Under the pieces are notes generated by a model. The model saw only the letters and a list, made by a program, of their open reading frames with translations, was not told the origin of the DNA and did no database searches. A stretch of 64,000 bases of DNA from Schistosoma haematobium (Eukaryota > Platyhelminthes > Trematoda > Strigeidida > Schistosomatidae), in NCBI RefSeq assembly GCF_000699445.3, contig NC_067198.1:39035523-39099522 (forward strand). The letters are read 5' to 3'. Shown here one piece after another: positions 27,701 to 34,517 of this stretch. A program made the position numbers and the translations under genes. How positions within the stretch are numbered: position 1 is the stretch's first letter; the number at the start of each line of letters is the position of its first letter.

Positions 27701-30700
27701 TTCCGAATCAGAGCAGATCAGACCAGAATCAGAGCAGATCATTTATTTCAGACATACTTGGTTTATATATCAATCAGACAAACCGCAACGTACCATAAAA
27801 TAGGAAATAATATTGTACACAAATAAGCCCAAAAAGTGGCTGTGGATGTGGGAGGCAGTAGTTAATAAGCTGAACATAACTTAAGAACCGTAAATCGTAC
27901 AATAATAAGTTATAGGTCAAAATAAAGCTTATAATAAGAGGAATATAAATATATGTAATGTAATTGTTGAATAATTATACAATAAGAATATTTATAGAAT
28001 ATTAGTCCATTAATAGTCCTCGGGAGTTACCTGTAATTTAATCTCCACTCGGACATAACACCTCCCCTTTTTTTTTTTGAAAAACCCAACTTTAGATTCT
28101 GATTTAAAAAAAGAATCATATGTGACTTTAAATTTCTCAACATTCTCCTCCTCCTCGAAATAATGTTGGGTCCTTATGGCTCCAAAATACAACTAGTAGG
28201 ACTTTATTTAAACCATGTTTCTCGTATTGACTGGAGAAGCCACTAAAAATGACTAGATGATGATGAACGGCCTTTGATCTGAGTTCATTATTTTCAAATT
28301 CATTATGAATCTCGTTAGCAGATAACGAGTCATTAAGAAAGTCAACGTCTAACAGAATTAAATTAGATTTTTGGCCATCATTCGACTCAGCTGACATATT
28401 TCCCTCATTGTTATAAGAAGTTTCATCAAAATCATATGCATTATTCTGAGAATCAATATCTGGCACACTGTCATTAGAAATGGGATAAGTTGACTCAATA
28501 TAAAACTCTGTCTTCCGGTGATTTTGAGTAACATCTGGTACAATTTGGTTCATCGTGTTGCTCCAGTTATTTTCTGAATACGAGTCACCATAGCTTTCTC
28601 GACTAATAGCACGTGGACCACAATTTTGTTCGAGCTGACGTTTATTTTCGCAGCTAGACAGTACCAGTAGTGTTTCATTTGATTCTGGACTCTGGGCATC
28701 ATCTACAGGATCTGGCTTCTGATCATCTGGTATTGTCACAACTTCATGTGCATTTAGCACAATATTTTCCTGCTCTGAGCTGGACACGTTACCAATATTA
28801 AGTTTCCCTTCTGGTATAGAGGGATTTGAATCCTGCACAGGATATGCTTCTGAAATGTCCATTACTGCACCATTATCTGCATGATATATAGATTTCTTAT
28901 TTTCTGCTTGAATGCAAAGTCTGCCCAAAACTGTTATAAATAGCTCTTGTTGCAAGGCAAACATCTTCTGCTGGTGCTGTAATATTAACCGCAACTGTTC
29001 GAAAGAAATCGACATTTTTTTTGTTGCCAATAATATTAGCTCCAAAAATCACCGGCAATTATACAGCTAATTTATTTCCAAAATCTGAGTCACCACTTGT
29101 ATTATTATTATTTCTTTGTTGCCAAAATCCCCGTCGCCAATTGTTATGACCTTGAAGTTGAGGGTTCAAAACTTTTCTCCACCCCGTCGCCAATTGTTAT
29201 GACCTTGCGTCTCCCAATTATTTTGTTTTTGCCAAAATCCCCGTCGCCAATTGTTATGACCTTGGATGTCTGACTTTTCGATCACACGACTTATCTACCA
29301 ATCCGAATACGACTTATACGAATCTTCGCACTAGGCCAACCAATGACGTTCAACCGGTGTGGGCAGTTTAGTGTCCCTATTGGTCCTATGTCCTACGAGC
29401 CCTTCCACTTGAGTCCAGAACAAGATACCAGCTTCCGAATCAGAGCAGATCAGACCAGAATCAGAGCAGATCATTTATTTCAGACATACTTGGTTTATAT
29501 ATCAATCAGACAAACCGCAACGTACCATAAAATAGGAAATAATATTGTACACAAATAAGCCCAAAAAGTGGCTGTGGATGTGGGAGGCAGTAGTTAATAA
29601 GCTGAACATAACTTAAGAACCGTAAATCGTACAATAATAAGTTATAGGTCAAAATAAAGCTTATAATAAGAGGAATATAAATATATGTAATGTAATTGTT
29701 GAATAATTATACAATAAGAATATTTATAGAATATTAGTCCATTAATAGTCCTCGGGAGTTACCTGTAATTTAATCTCCACTCGGACATAACAACGACAAA
29801 ATAAAAAAACATGTGGGAAACTGTTGTGAAAATAAACGATGGTTTATATGCTGTTTTATGACGATCCAGTGAGATTGAGCCGGTCGTATGATTCAAGCTA
29901 TGTTCACAACTTTTGTTTACACTTAAATTCGGCAGAAACAATGTAATGCTTTGAGGGATCGTGTATGCGATGATTAAAGATAGAATTTAATTCGACACTG
30001 TAAAAAAGTACAATGTGTGTTGACAGTTTTTAGTGTCTGCATTGATCTCAGCTATATAAAATATAACCTACGATTTTGGTTATGAAGTCGAAGGTAAAGT
30101 GATCAAATAAAGTGAATAAGAAAGCAAGTCAACCAAGAACCATTAAAAGCATGGATAATCACTCAGTTTACCTTAAAAAATTGGTTTTTAAATGTACTCA
30201 ACTCAGAGATCACTTGAAAATTCATATACATTTTAAGTGATCTGTGTAAATTAATGTCAAGTAGAATGGATGGAAGCCTCAAAATAACTTGTAAAATGAT
30301 GTATTTGTGGATCTAAGAATAAATTTCGTGAAACACTGAAAGTTAATGAAGATCAAAACAGAAAGAATCACTAGTAATCTACAAATTTTACCGAAACAAT
30401 GACCATTAATTATATATTGCAAATGAGATTTAAAGCTTCTGTTAGTCCTTGAAAATTCGTACGCCTAATAATATTTGCGTCACTGAGTAATGAGCTCGCG
30501 AATTTCAAAGCATGCATTCAGAAACACTTGTGATTCTTCATTTGGAAGACGTATTTTAATGATCGAATAGAGACGAAAGTATTTCATCATTAATATTGCT
30601 CCGCATAGAAGGATACAACTAGTACATACGTCTGATAATAGGGCTGATATTTGCTGTTTGCAAACAAGATCATCATAATGTCCACAGTGTTGACCTTTCT

Positions 30701-32598
30701 AATATACGGAGTTTGCACTATTTTGCCCTAATTACAGGAGCTTGATTGGGATATATTTGAATCTACAAGAATTAAATGGCCGGAAAAAAACCATCATCTT
30801 AGGATTTAGACTAAACATCTTCAGTGAAATGCAGGTGTACATTATGTCCATCAACTTCAAAATTCTTGTGGCTTAATTAATCTAAAAGCAATATTTTCTC
30901 TGAAAACTTAGATACAAACTAAAGAGCTGTTAATCACAAAACAGTCTTAATTTAATTCAAAATATTTAAAATAATAGTCAAAATATCCGTATGACTACGA
31001 AATTAGAAAACAAAATGTCACGTTTTATTGCTGTAAGTTTTATTCTTTTGTAGTGAAATAATGACAGTTTTTAGCTAACGTTCCAAAACCTACTGGTACA
31101 TATAAATGAATGCTAGTTATTTTCATTGAGTTTATTTCATATTCGTGAGTTTTAGGTTTATTCATTTGGTATAAATAAGTATATGAAGAAACTGATTTGT
31201 TTACTTTGAAATCAATTTCAAACTTCAGTCACCACAAGTAATATTGCTGCATGAAACAATCTTAACGATCTACAAAAGTATATGGCTGGTTTTTACACAA
31301 TGTAAATGTAATTATGATGTCATATTGCTACCACAAAAAGTTATAAAAAACACCATAAGTTCGAATTTTAGTAGATATATCACGTATAGGAATAGTCCAA
31401 CACTCCAACAAGTATTTTTGAAATGTCCGAAACCTTAGTGTGCTTATTAATATCTCCTGTAATAAACTCAGTTACTGATCAGAATTTTTATAGCTAATTG
31501 ATATTTTTGATCCATTACATTGCTGTTTAAATCTATATTACCTGTAAAGAATATATATATCAGTTCCTTATCTTCTAAAACTTCGCGTGACATAAAAAGA
31601 CCTTGTAAATGTAAGTCATTTAGGTCATGATATAACTCCATGAAGCTGTAGATTGGACATGTGACTTGTTTTTAATATATAATTAAACCCAGGACCTACT
31701 GGTTTCGCTCCCGAGCACTTAACCACTAGACCACTGAGCCGGCATCCGACGGTGTTAATGTCTAATCTCAACTAATCCACGAAATTGAGTTACTATCTCA
31801 CTGAAGTCAATGGTGAATGTGTCGCTCAATTTCGTAGATAAGTTGAAGTTAGACATTAACACCGTTGGATGCCGGCTCAGTGGTCTAGTGGTTAAGTACT
31901 CGGGCGCGAAACCAGTGGGTTCTAGGTTCGAATGTCGCAGGCGGCGGGGTCGTGGATGCGCACTGCTGAGGAGTTCCACAATAAGACGAAACGGCCGATC
32001 AGTGCTTCCAGGTTTTTCATGTTGGTCTAGCTTCAACTGACTCATGATTCTAACCACTGAAATTACTACAATCTCCACAAAAACCCATCTGATATAATTA
32101 AACGTTGAATAATACAAAACTCGTACCTGAATTCATAGGCAAAACCTTATCGTACCCAAACATTTTTGCTGCCATCTCCTCGAATTCCCCCAAACAAACG
32201 TTATAAAATGCACGTGAGGTAAGAGTGAGTGTTTCTGACTGAGTTTTGAGTGCCTCAATAATACGTGGATGACAGTGTCCTTGGTTTACTGCACTATAAG
32301 CACTCAGGAAATCCATATAACAGTTTCCCTCAACATCCCAAACGTAAATACCTAACTATGAGATGAAAATTTTCAAAATACCTTTGCCTTTGCTCAAAGC
32401 TACTGGTAGAGGATGATAATTATGCGCTCCATATTTGTCCTCTCGGGAATAAATAGTATCAGATAGCCTGGTTTGTTTACGCAAATTATCTGACCACCCT
32501 GAAATGCTTCTATCAGTTTGTTATACTTTGAACACGATGTTCTAATACATGAATTACCTAGTCAGAGTTTTTTGAGCGTACAAACGTAAAGAGAGCAT
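12592..32598 (-). CDS. OAT: ornithine aminotransferase, mitochondrial (complete, 9 exons)
   Basis: PLP-dependent class III aminotransferase converting ornithine and 2-oxoglutarate to glutamate-5-semialdehyde and glutamate in the mitochondrial matrix. Minus-strand exons in order: 32558-32598, 32382-32509, 32127-32351, 24190-24413, 20496-20668, 19013-19091, 15775-15888, 14473-14611, 12592-12761. They sum to 1293 nt, 430 residues plus TGA; every junction has GT/AG and keeps phase. Family blocks in order: [77 protein letters not shown] (D253), LLGKALSGG (K282, Schiff-base lysine), [44 protein letters not shown]253 and K282 match human D263 and K292 with a constant offset. Residues 1-38 are Arg/Ser/Leu-rich, beginning [14 protein letters not shown], as for a mitochondrial presequence; this start is supported by in-phase joining to exon 2. 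Human OAT has 439 residues. Intron 3 and the region just upstream are heavily loaded with retroelements. Confidence 0.95.
14473..14611 (-). CDS. OAT: OAT exon 8
   Basis: 139 nt encoding [46 protein letters not shown]. The acceptor is AAATAAG and the donor is GTAAAT. Confidence 0.95.
15775..15888 (-). CDS. OAT: OAT exon 7
   Basis: 114 nt encoding [38 protein letters not shown]. The acceptor is AATTCAG and the donor is GTAAGT. Confidence 0.95.
16205..16770 (+). mobile_element. SINE (Sm-alpha-like) inverted dimer in OAT intron 6
   Basis: The best preserved SINE in the window. The body at about 16520-16700 shows GCCGGCTCAGTGGTCTAG, GTTAAGCGCC, a consensus B-box GGTTCGAATCC, GATGCGCACTGCTGAGGAGT, then ACGGCCGTCCAGTGCTTCCA and CTTCAATTGACTCATG. 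Upstream, 16207-16316 is the inverted complement of 16404-16512, and a tail fragment (16318-16372) is repeated directly at 16714-16768. The A- and B-boxes imply RNA polymerase III transcription (family knowledge). It lies within the OAT intron between 15889 and 19012. Confidence 0.85.
17150..17340 (+). mobile_element. decayed SINE copy in OAT intron 6
   Basis: Block-by-block similarity to the 16.5-kb SINE: GGTGGTCTATATGGTTAGAT, GATGTGCAATACCGAGAAGA, CAGTTATCTAGTACTTCCTG, ATCTCTACAAATCTC. Many substitutions and no intact B-box. Confidence 0.55.
19013..19091 (-). CDS. OAT: OAT exon 6
   Basis: 79 nt encoding [20 protein letters not shown] and SGGVLP. It contains K282, the PLP Schiff-base lysine. 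The acceptor is TTCAG and the donor is GTAAGT. Confidence 0.95.
20496..20668 (-). CDS. OAT: OAT exon 5
   Basis: 173 nt encoding [20 protein letters not shown] through [17 protein letters not shown]. It contains D253, the residue that pairs with the PLP pyridine nitrogen in this family. The acceptor is TTTTCTAG and the donor is GTAAGC. Confidence 0.95.
22880..23609 (+). mobile_element. 3' fragment of a CR1/jockey-type LINE in OAT intron 4
   Basis: The plus strand encodes the end of a non-LTR reverse transcriptase. [13 protein letters not shown] is followed by an open piece (22963-23277) with [40 protein letters not shown] and [19 protein letters not shown]. After a stop, [20 protein letters not shown] continues. 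The 3' end is a TAA-repeat tail (about 23595-23609) following GAATAAAGTC. It is 5'-truncated and broken, and lies antisense to OAT in intron 4 (20669-24189). The clade call is from general resemblance only. Confidence 0.75.
24190..24413 (-). CDS. OAT: OAT exon 4
   Basis: 224 nt encoding [59 protein letters not shown]. The acceptor is TATATAG and the donor is GTAAGT, ending in phase 0. This covers the part of the large domain that binds the PLP phosphate in this family. Confidence 0.95.
25785..26325 (-). repeat. LTR (left) of the tandem array
   Basis: 541 bp with TGTTATG...CATAACA inverted termini. On the minus strand a TATATAA box (26034-26028) precedes an AATAAA signal (26012-26007), in the U3-R order expected of an LTR. 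Confidence 0.9.
26403..27281 (-). CDS. gag-like protein of the non-autonomous LTR element, left unit
   Basis: 292 residues from the ATG at 27281 ([20 protein letters not shown]), stop at 26403. The N-terminus is a Gln/Leu-rich helix like those opening many Ty3/Gypsy Gag proteins. The middle is acidic, Asn/Ser-rich and low-complexity. The C-terminus ([17 protein letters not shown]) abuts the purine tract and looks like the residual end of a larger polyprotein fused by internal deletion. There is no capsid core or zinc finger. An upstream in-frame extension lies in the leader and is probably not translated. Identical to the right-unit copy except at least one residue (N/S in RQNF/RQSF of an overlapping reading). 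Function unproven. Confidence 0.6.
   Translation of the reverse strand: MSISFEQLRLILQHQQKMFALQQELFITVLGRLCIQAENKKSIYHADNGAVMDISEAYPVQDSNPSIPEGKLNIGNVSSSEQENIVLNAHEVVTIPDDQKPDPVDDAQSPESNETLLVLSSCENKRQLEQNCGPRAISRESYGDSYSENNWSNTMNQIVPDVTQNHRKTEFYIESTYPISNDSVPDIDSQNNAYDFDETSYNNEGNMSAESNDGQKSNLILLDVDFLNDSLSANEIHNEFENNELRSKAVHHHLVIFSGFSSQYEKHGLNKVLLVVFWSHKDPTLFRGGGEC
27391..27519 (-). other. leader with three copies of the LTR-end/PBS module (left unit)
   Basis: The motif GGTCATAACAATTGGCGACG (LTR 3' end plus primer-binding-like start) occurs at the true LTR junction. It then occurs twice more within the next 125 nt of the leader, at about 27451-27475 and 27401-27420. The spacers are unrelated to each other. 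The same arrangement is present in the right unit (about 29123-29251). Confidence 0.85.
27520..28060 (-). repeat. LTR (middle, shared) of the tandem array
   Basis: 541 bp, shared as 3' LTR of the right unit and 5' LTR of the left unit. The AATAAA on the minus strand is at 27747-27742. Confidence 0.9.
28137..29015 (-). CDS. gag-like protein of the non-autonomous LTR element, right unit
   Basis: 292 residues from the ATG at 29015, stop at 28137, essentially identical to the left-unit protein. An intact frame in both copies is consistent with either recent duplication or retained coding function; the sequence cannot decide. It lies in the same orientation as OAT within intron 3. Confidence 0.6.
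   Translation of the reverse strand: MSISFEQLRLILQHQQKMFALQQELFITVLGRLCIQAENKKSIYHADNGAVMDISEAYPVQDSNPSIPEGKLNIGNVSSSEQENIVLNAHEVVTIPDDQKPDPVDDAQSPESNETLLVLSSCENKRQLEQNCGPRAISRESYGDSYSENNWSNTMNQIVPDVTQNHRKTEFYIESTYPISNDSVPDIDSQNNAYDFDETSYNNEGNMSAESNDGQKSNLILLDVDFLNDSLSANEIHNEFENNELRSKAVHHHLVIFSGFSSQYEKHGLNKVLLVVFWSHKDPTLFRGGGEC
29252..29792 (-). repeat. LTR (right, 5' outermost) of the tandem array
   Basis: 541 bp, nearly identical to the other two. The AATAAA on the minus strand is at 29479-29474. It is followed on the right by the TSD ACGAC. Confidence 0.9.
29798..31684. other. OAT intron 3 remainder, nothing recognised
   Basis: AT-rich intronic DNA between the LTR array and the SINE dimer. 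No coding or repeat segment could be supported. Confidence 0.45.
31685..32097 (+). mobile_element. SINE (Sm-alpha-like) inverted dimer beside OAT exon 3
   Basis: The plus-strand unit (about 31815-32090) has TGCCGGCTCAGTGGTCTAG, TGGTTAAG, the B-box GGTTCGAAT, GATGCGCACTGCTGAGGAGT, ACGAAACGGCCG, and TGGTCTAGCTTCAACTGACT. To its left, 31688-31800 is the reverse complement of the unit's head and tRNA-like part. The two arms are about 110 bp with a very short spacer. The dimer ends about 30 bp from the OAT exon 3 donor at 32126. Confidence 0.85.
32127..32351 (-). CDS. OAT: OAT exon 3
   Basis: 225 nt encoding [20 protein letters not shown] through KVLPMNS and the first base of a Gly codon. The donor GTACGAG opens the 7.7-kb intron 3 (24414-32126), which begins next to a SINE dimer. 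Confidence 0.95.
32382..32509 (-). CDS. OAT: OAT exon 2
   Basis: 128 nt encoding the rest of the presequence and the first conserved block, [18 protein letters not shown]. The acceptor is GATAG and the donor is GTATTTTG. The following intron is only 30 nt (32352-32381). Confidence 0.92.
32558..32598 (-). CDS. OAT: OAT exon 1 (start codon, transit peptide)
   Basis: 41 nt: ATG at 32598-32596, encoding [13 protein letters not shown] plus two bases of an Arg codon. The donor GTAATTC follows. The next intron is 48 nt (32510-32557). This exon was placed by phase and presequence character, so it is slightly less certain than the core exons. Confidence 0.8.
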
Positions 32599-32799
32599 CT
32601 TGAACAATCTGTGCGGTGATTTTAGTTGTACTCTTGCTCTTGTTCGATAAGATAAAACAAACGTTAAAAGATAGAAAGGAAATGAAGCAAATAAGTGATT
32701 TTTTAGTGTCATGATCTGGGTAACAGGAAATAAACTTTGGGAAAGAAGGTTGATCTTGCATATTGATTAGTGTTAAAATTGAAATGCTTATAACGACGT

Positions 32800-33121
32800 T
32801 GTTGATGTCACAGGTATTCAGTGTTTGAACAACGCTTCTACCAGTAACACCTTCTTATGTATTTCGTTCCCACCAAGAGAAATCAAAAGACAGAGTCGAG
32901 GAGATCGGAAGAGTATATTTGGCGATGACCAATATATCGGAATTCTCTGATCTAATCTGGCTAGCGATTGCGGTTGATGTTGAGCACGGCGTTACCACAC
33001 GTGATCTGGTGCGGATGCCTGACCGAGCGCCTTCAGCTAGGTGAGTCCACTAAAACGTATGGTCAGCATCCAATGTCGAAAACTTAGTGCTATTTATTTT
33101 GGGGATTTATTTACCGCTACA
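32800..33121 (-). repeat. family-A LTR, outer left
   Basis: 322 bp; reads TGTAGCGG...on the minus strand and ends next to the TSD ACGT. It lies about 200 bp upstream of the OAT start codon in the same transcriptional direction as OAT. Confidence 0.9.
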
Positions 33122-33155
33122 GGGTCGTCAATGTATCACTAGGGGGGAAGTGATC

Positions 33156-33476
33156 TGTAGCGGTAAATAAATCCCCAAAATAAATAGCACTAAGTTTTCG
33201 ACATTGGATGCTGACCATACGTTTTAGTGGACTCACCTAGCTGAAGGCGCTCGGTCAGGCATCCGCACCAGATCACGTGTGGTAACGCCGTGCTCAACAT
33301 CAACCGCAATCGCTAGCCAGATTAGATCAGAGAATTCCGATATATTGGTCATCGCCAAATATACTCTTCCGATCTCCTCGACTCTGTCTTTGATTTCTCT
33401 TGGTGGGAACGAAATACATAAGAAGGTGTTACTGGTAGAAGCGTTGTTCAAACACTGAATACCTGTGACATCATCA
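33156..33476 (+). repeat. family-A LTR, 5' LTR of the plus copy
   Basis: 321 bp, TGTAGCGG...GACATCATCA. It is followed by the PBS. It forms a perfect-looking inverted repeat with 32800-33121 across a 34-nt spacer. Confidence 0.9.
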
Positions 33477-33477
33477 T

Positions 33478-33496
33478 TGGTGGGACCGACGTGATC
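33478..33496 (+). other. primer-binding site, plus copy of family A
   Basis: TGGTGGGACCGACGTGATC directly follows the LTR. It differs at only a few bases from the complement of a metazoan tRNA-Trp 3' end (from memory, TGGTGACCCCGACGTGAT). The minus copy has TGGTGAGACCGACGTGATC (49573-49555). Confidence 0.75.
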
Positions 33497-33648
33497 TGGT
33501 ACACCTAATTGCAACTGTGAGTCTGTTCCTTTTTGGGATTTTTATATATCATTGCATTATTTTTTTAAACATTGTGATTTTTTTTCGTGTTTTTTCTTGG
33601 ATATATATATATTTTCCCCTCGTTCATTATCGTACTTCATACTTCATC

Positions 33649-34482
33649 ATGACTGAACAGACACCTAAAGTACTCAAGCTTAAGACTTTGTCCCCGCCTT
33701 CGTTTCAACTGATGCCTTTCTGGCCCGACAACATCGAAGCCTGGTTTTGCTACGCAGAAGCCGACTTCTCCGAGCACGGCGTGATCGACACACGTGCACA
33801 ATTCCTCGCAGTAGTCAAGGCACTACCGCGCGAATTCAACAGGTACGTAACACCTAGTATGTTTACTAGTGATGTTTCCGATCCTTACGAAATCTTAAAA
33901 CGCTCGATTCTTAAACGAGGAGATCTAACCGATCGACAAAGGTTAGATCAACTCTTCAATAACATCGACCTGCAACACGGTTCTGTGACGGACATGTTGC
34001 ACCGGATGAGAGAGGTAATAGGCCCAAGAACCTTCGACGAAGGTCTATTCAAACAACTCTTCTTATCAAAACTTCCCCAACAGGTGCAAGCAGTTCTGGT
34101 CTCGTTTCAGAACAACGCCTTAGACGAGCTAGCTGCATCTGCCGACCGCATTTTAGAAATTACGAAACCTTCTACTACCGAGGTATTTTCAGTCAAAGAA
34201 AAGCCTCACACGACTCAGAATGATATAACCGACTTATGTCACACACTCACGCGTTATCTTAGTCTTCGTACCGACCGTAAGAGATCGCGCACACCACGTA
34301 GAAGCATTTCTCGTAAGCGATCTGTCTCTAGACCACGAGAGACAGATAACCCCGACTGGTGCTGGTATCATAACCAGTATGGAAAGTTTTCCAGAAATTG
34401 CAGAAAACCCTGCAATTTTCCCAACACGAAACCGACTGATTCGAAAAACAATTCGGGAAACTTCCAGGCCGGCACGCGTTAA
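33649..34482 (+). CDS. gag: Gag, family A plus copy
   Basis: 277 residues from the ATG at 33649 (MTEQTPKVLKLKTLSPPSFQ). The capsid-like region includes FWPDNIEAWFCYAEADF. The C-terminal nucleocapsid finger C238-x2-H241-x9-C251-x3-C255 is the CHCC form diagnostic of the CsRn1 clade rather than the usual CCHC. An Arg/Ser-rich stretch precedes it. A further upstream in-frame extension exists in the leader, but MTEQ is the natural start, as its capsid homology begins at once. The end overlaps a -1 frameshift cassette leading into Pol. Confidence 0.9.
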   Translation: MTEQTPKVLKLKTLSPPSFQLMPFWPDNIEAWFCYAEADFSEHGVIDTRAQFLAVVKALPREFNRYVTPSMFTSDVSDPYEILKRSILKRGDLTDRQRLDQLFNNIDLQHGSVTDMLHRMREVIGPRTFDEGLFKQLFLSKLPQQVQAVLVSFQNNALDELAASADRILEITKPSTTEVFSVKEKPHTTQNDITDLCHTLTRYLSLRTDRKRSRTPRRSISRKRSVSRPRETDNPDWCWYHNQYGKFSRNCRKPCNFPNTKPTDSKNNSGNFQAGTR

Positions 34483-34517
34483 CAGCAACCGTAGCCGGCG
34501 AACAAAGCCGTCTGTTA
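34455..34517 (+). promoter_or_regulatory. -1 ribosomal frameshift cassette, gag/pol of family A
   Basis: Slippery heptamer GGGAAAC at 34455-34461, in Gag phase as G GGA AAC, then a 6-nt spacer. A GCCGGC/GCCGGC stem follows (34468-34473 with 34494-34499). Loop bases TAACAG (34480-34485) can pair with CTGTTA (34512-34517), forming an H-type pseudoknot. A -1 slip continues straight into the protease frame (LVDTGAEVSVL). The same cassette is in the minus copy, heptamer at 48597-48591. Inferred from sequence only. Confidence 0.8.

Larger units (their letters stand above)
25785..29792 (-). mobile_element. tandem LTR array: LTR-gag-LTR-gag-LTR, in OAT intron 3
   Basis: Three 541-bp LTRs (25785-26325, 27520-28060, 29252-29792) enclose two near-identical gag-only interiors, and the whole is flanked by one 5-bp TSD ACGAC (25780-25784 and 29793-29797). 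On the minus strand each LTR starts TGTTATGTCC and ends GGTCATAACA. A primer-binding-like ATTGGCGACGGGGAT follows each 5' end, and a purine tract (A-run then GGGGAGG) precedes each 3' end. No protease, RT or integrase is present, so the element is non-autonomous. The LTRs differ by few bases (the left has CACTGGAGTCC, the other two CACTTGAGTCC), indicating recent amplification. It has the same orientation as OAT. Confidence 0.9.

Noticed and set aside
31755..32117. 120-codon minus-strand ORF beside OAT exon 3
   Set aside because: It is a translation across the SINE inverted dimer.
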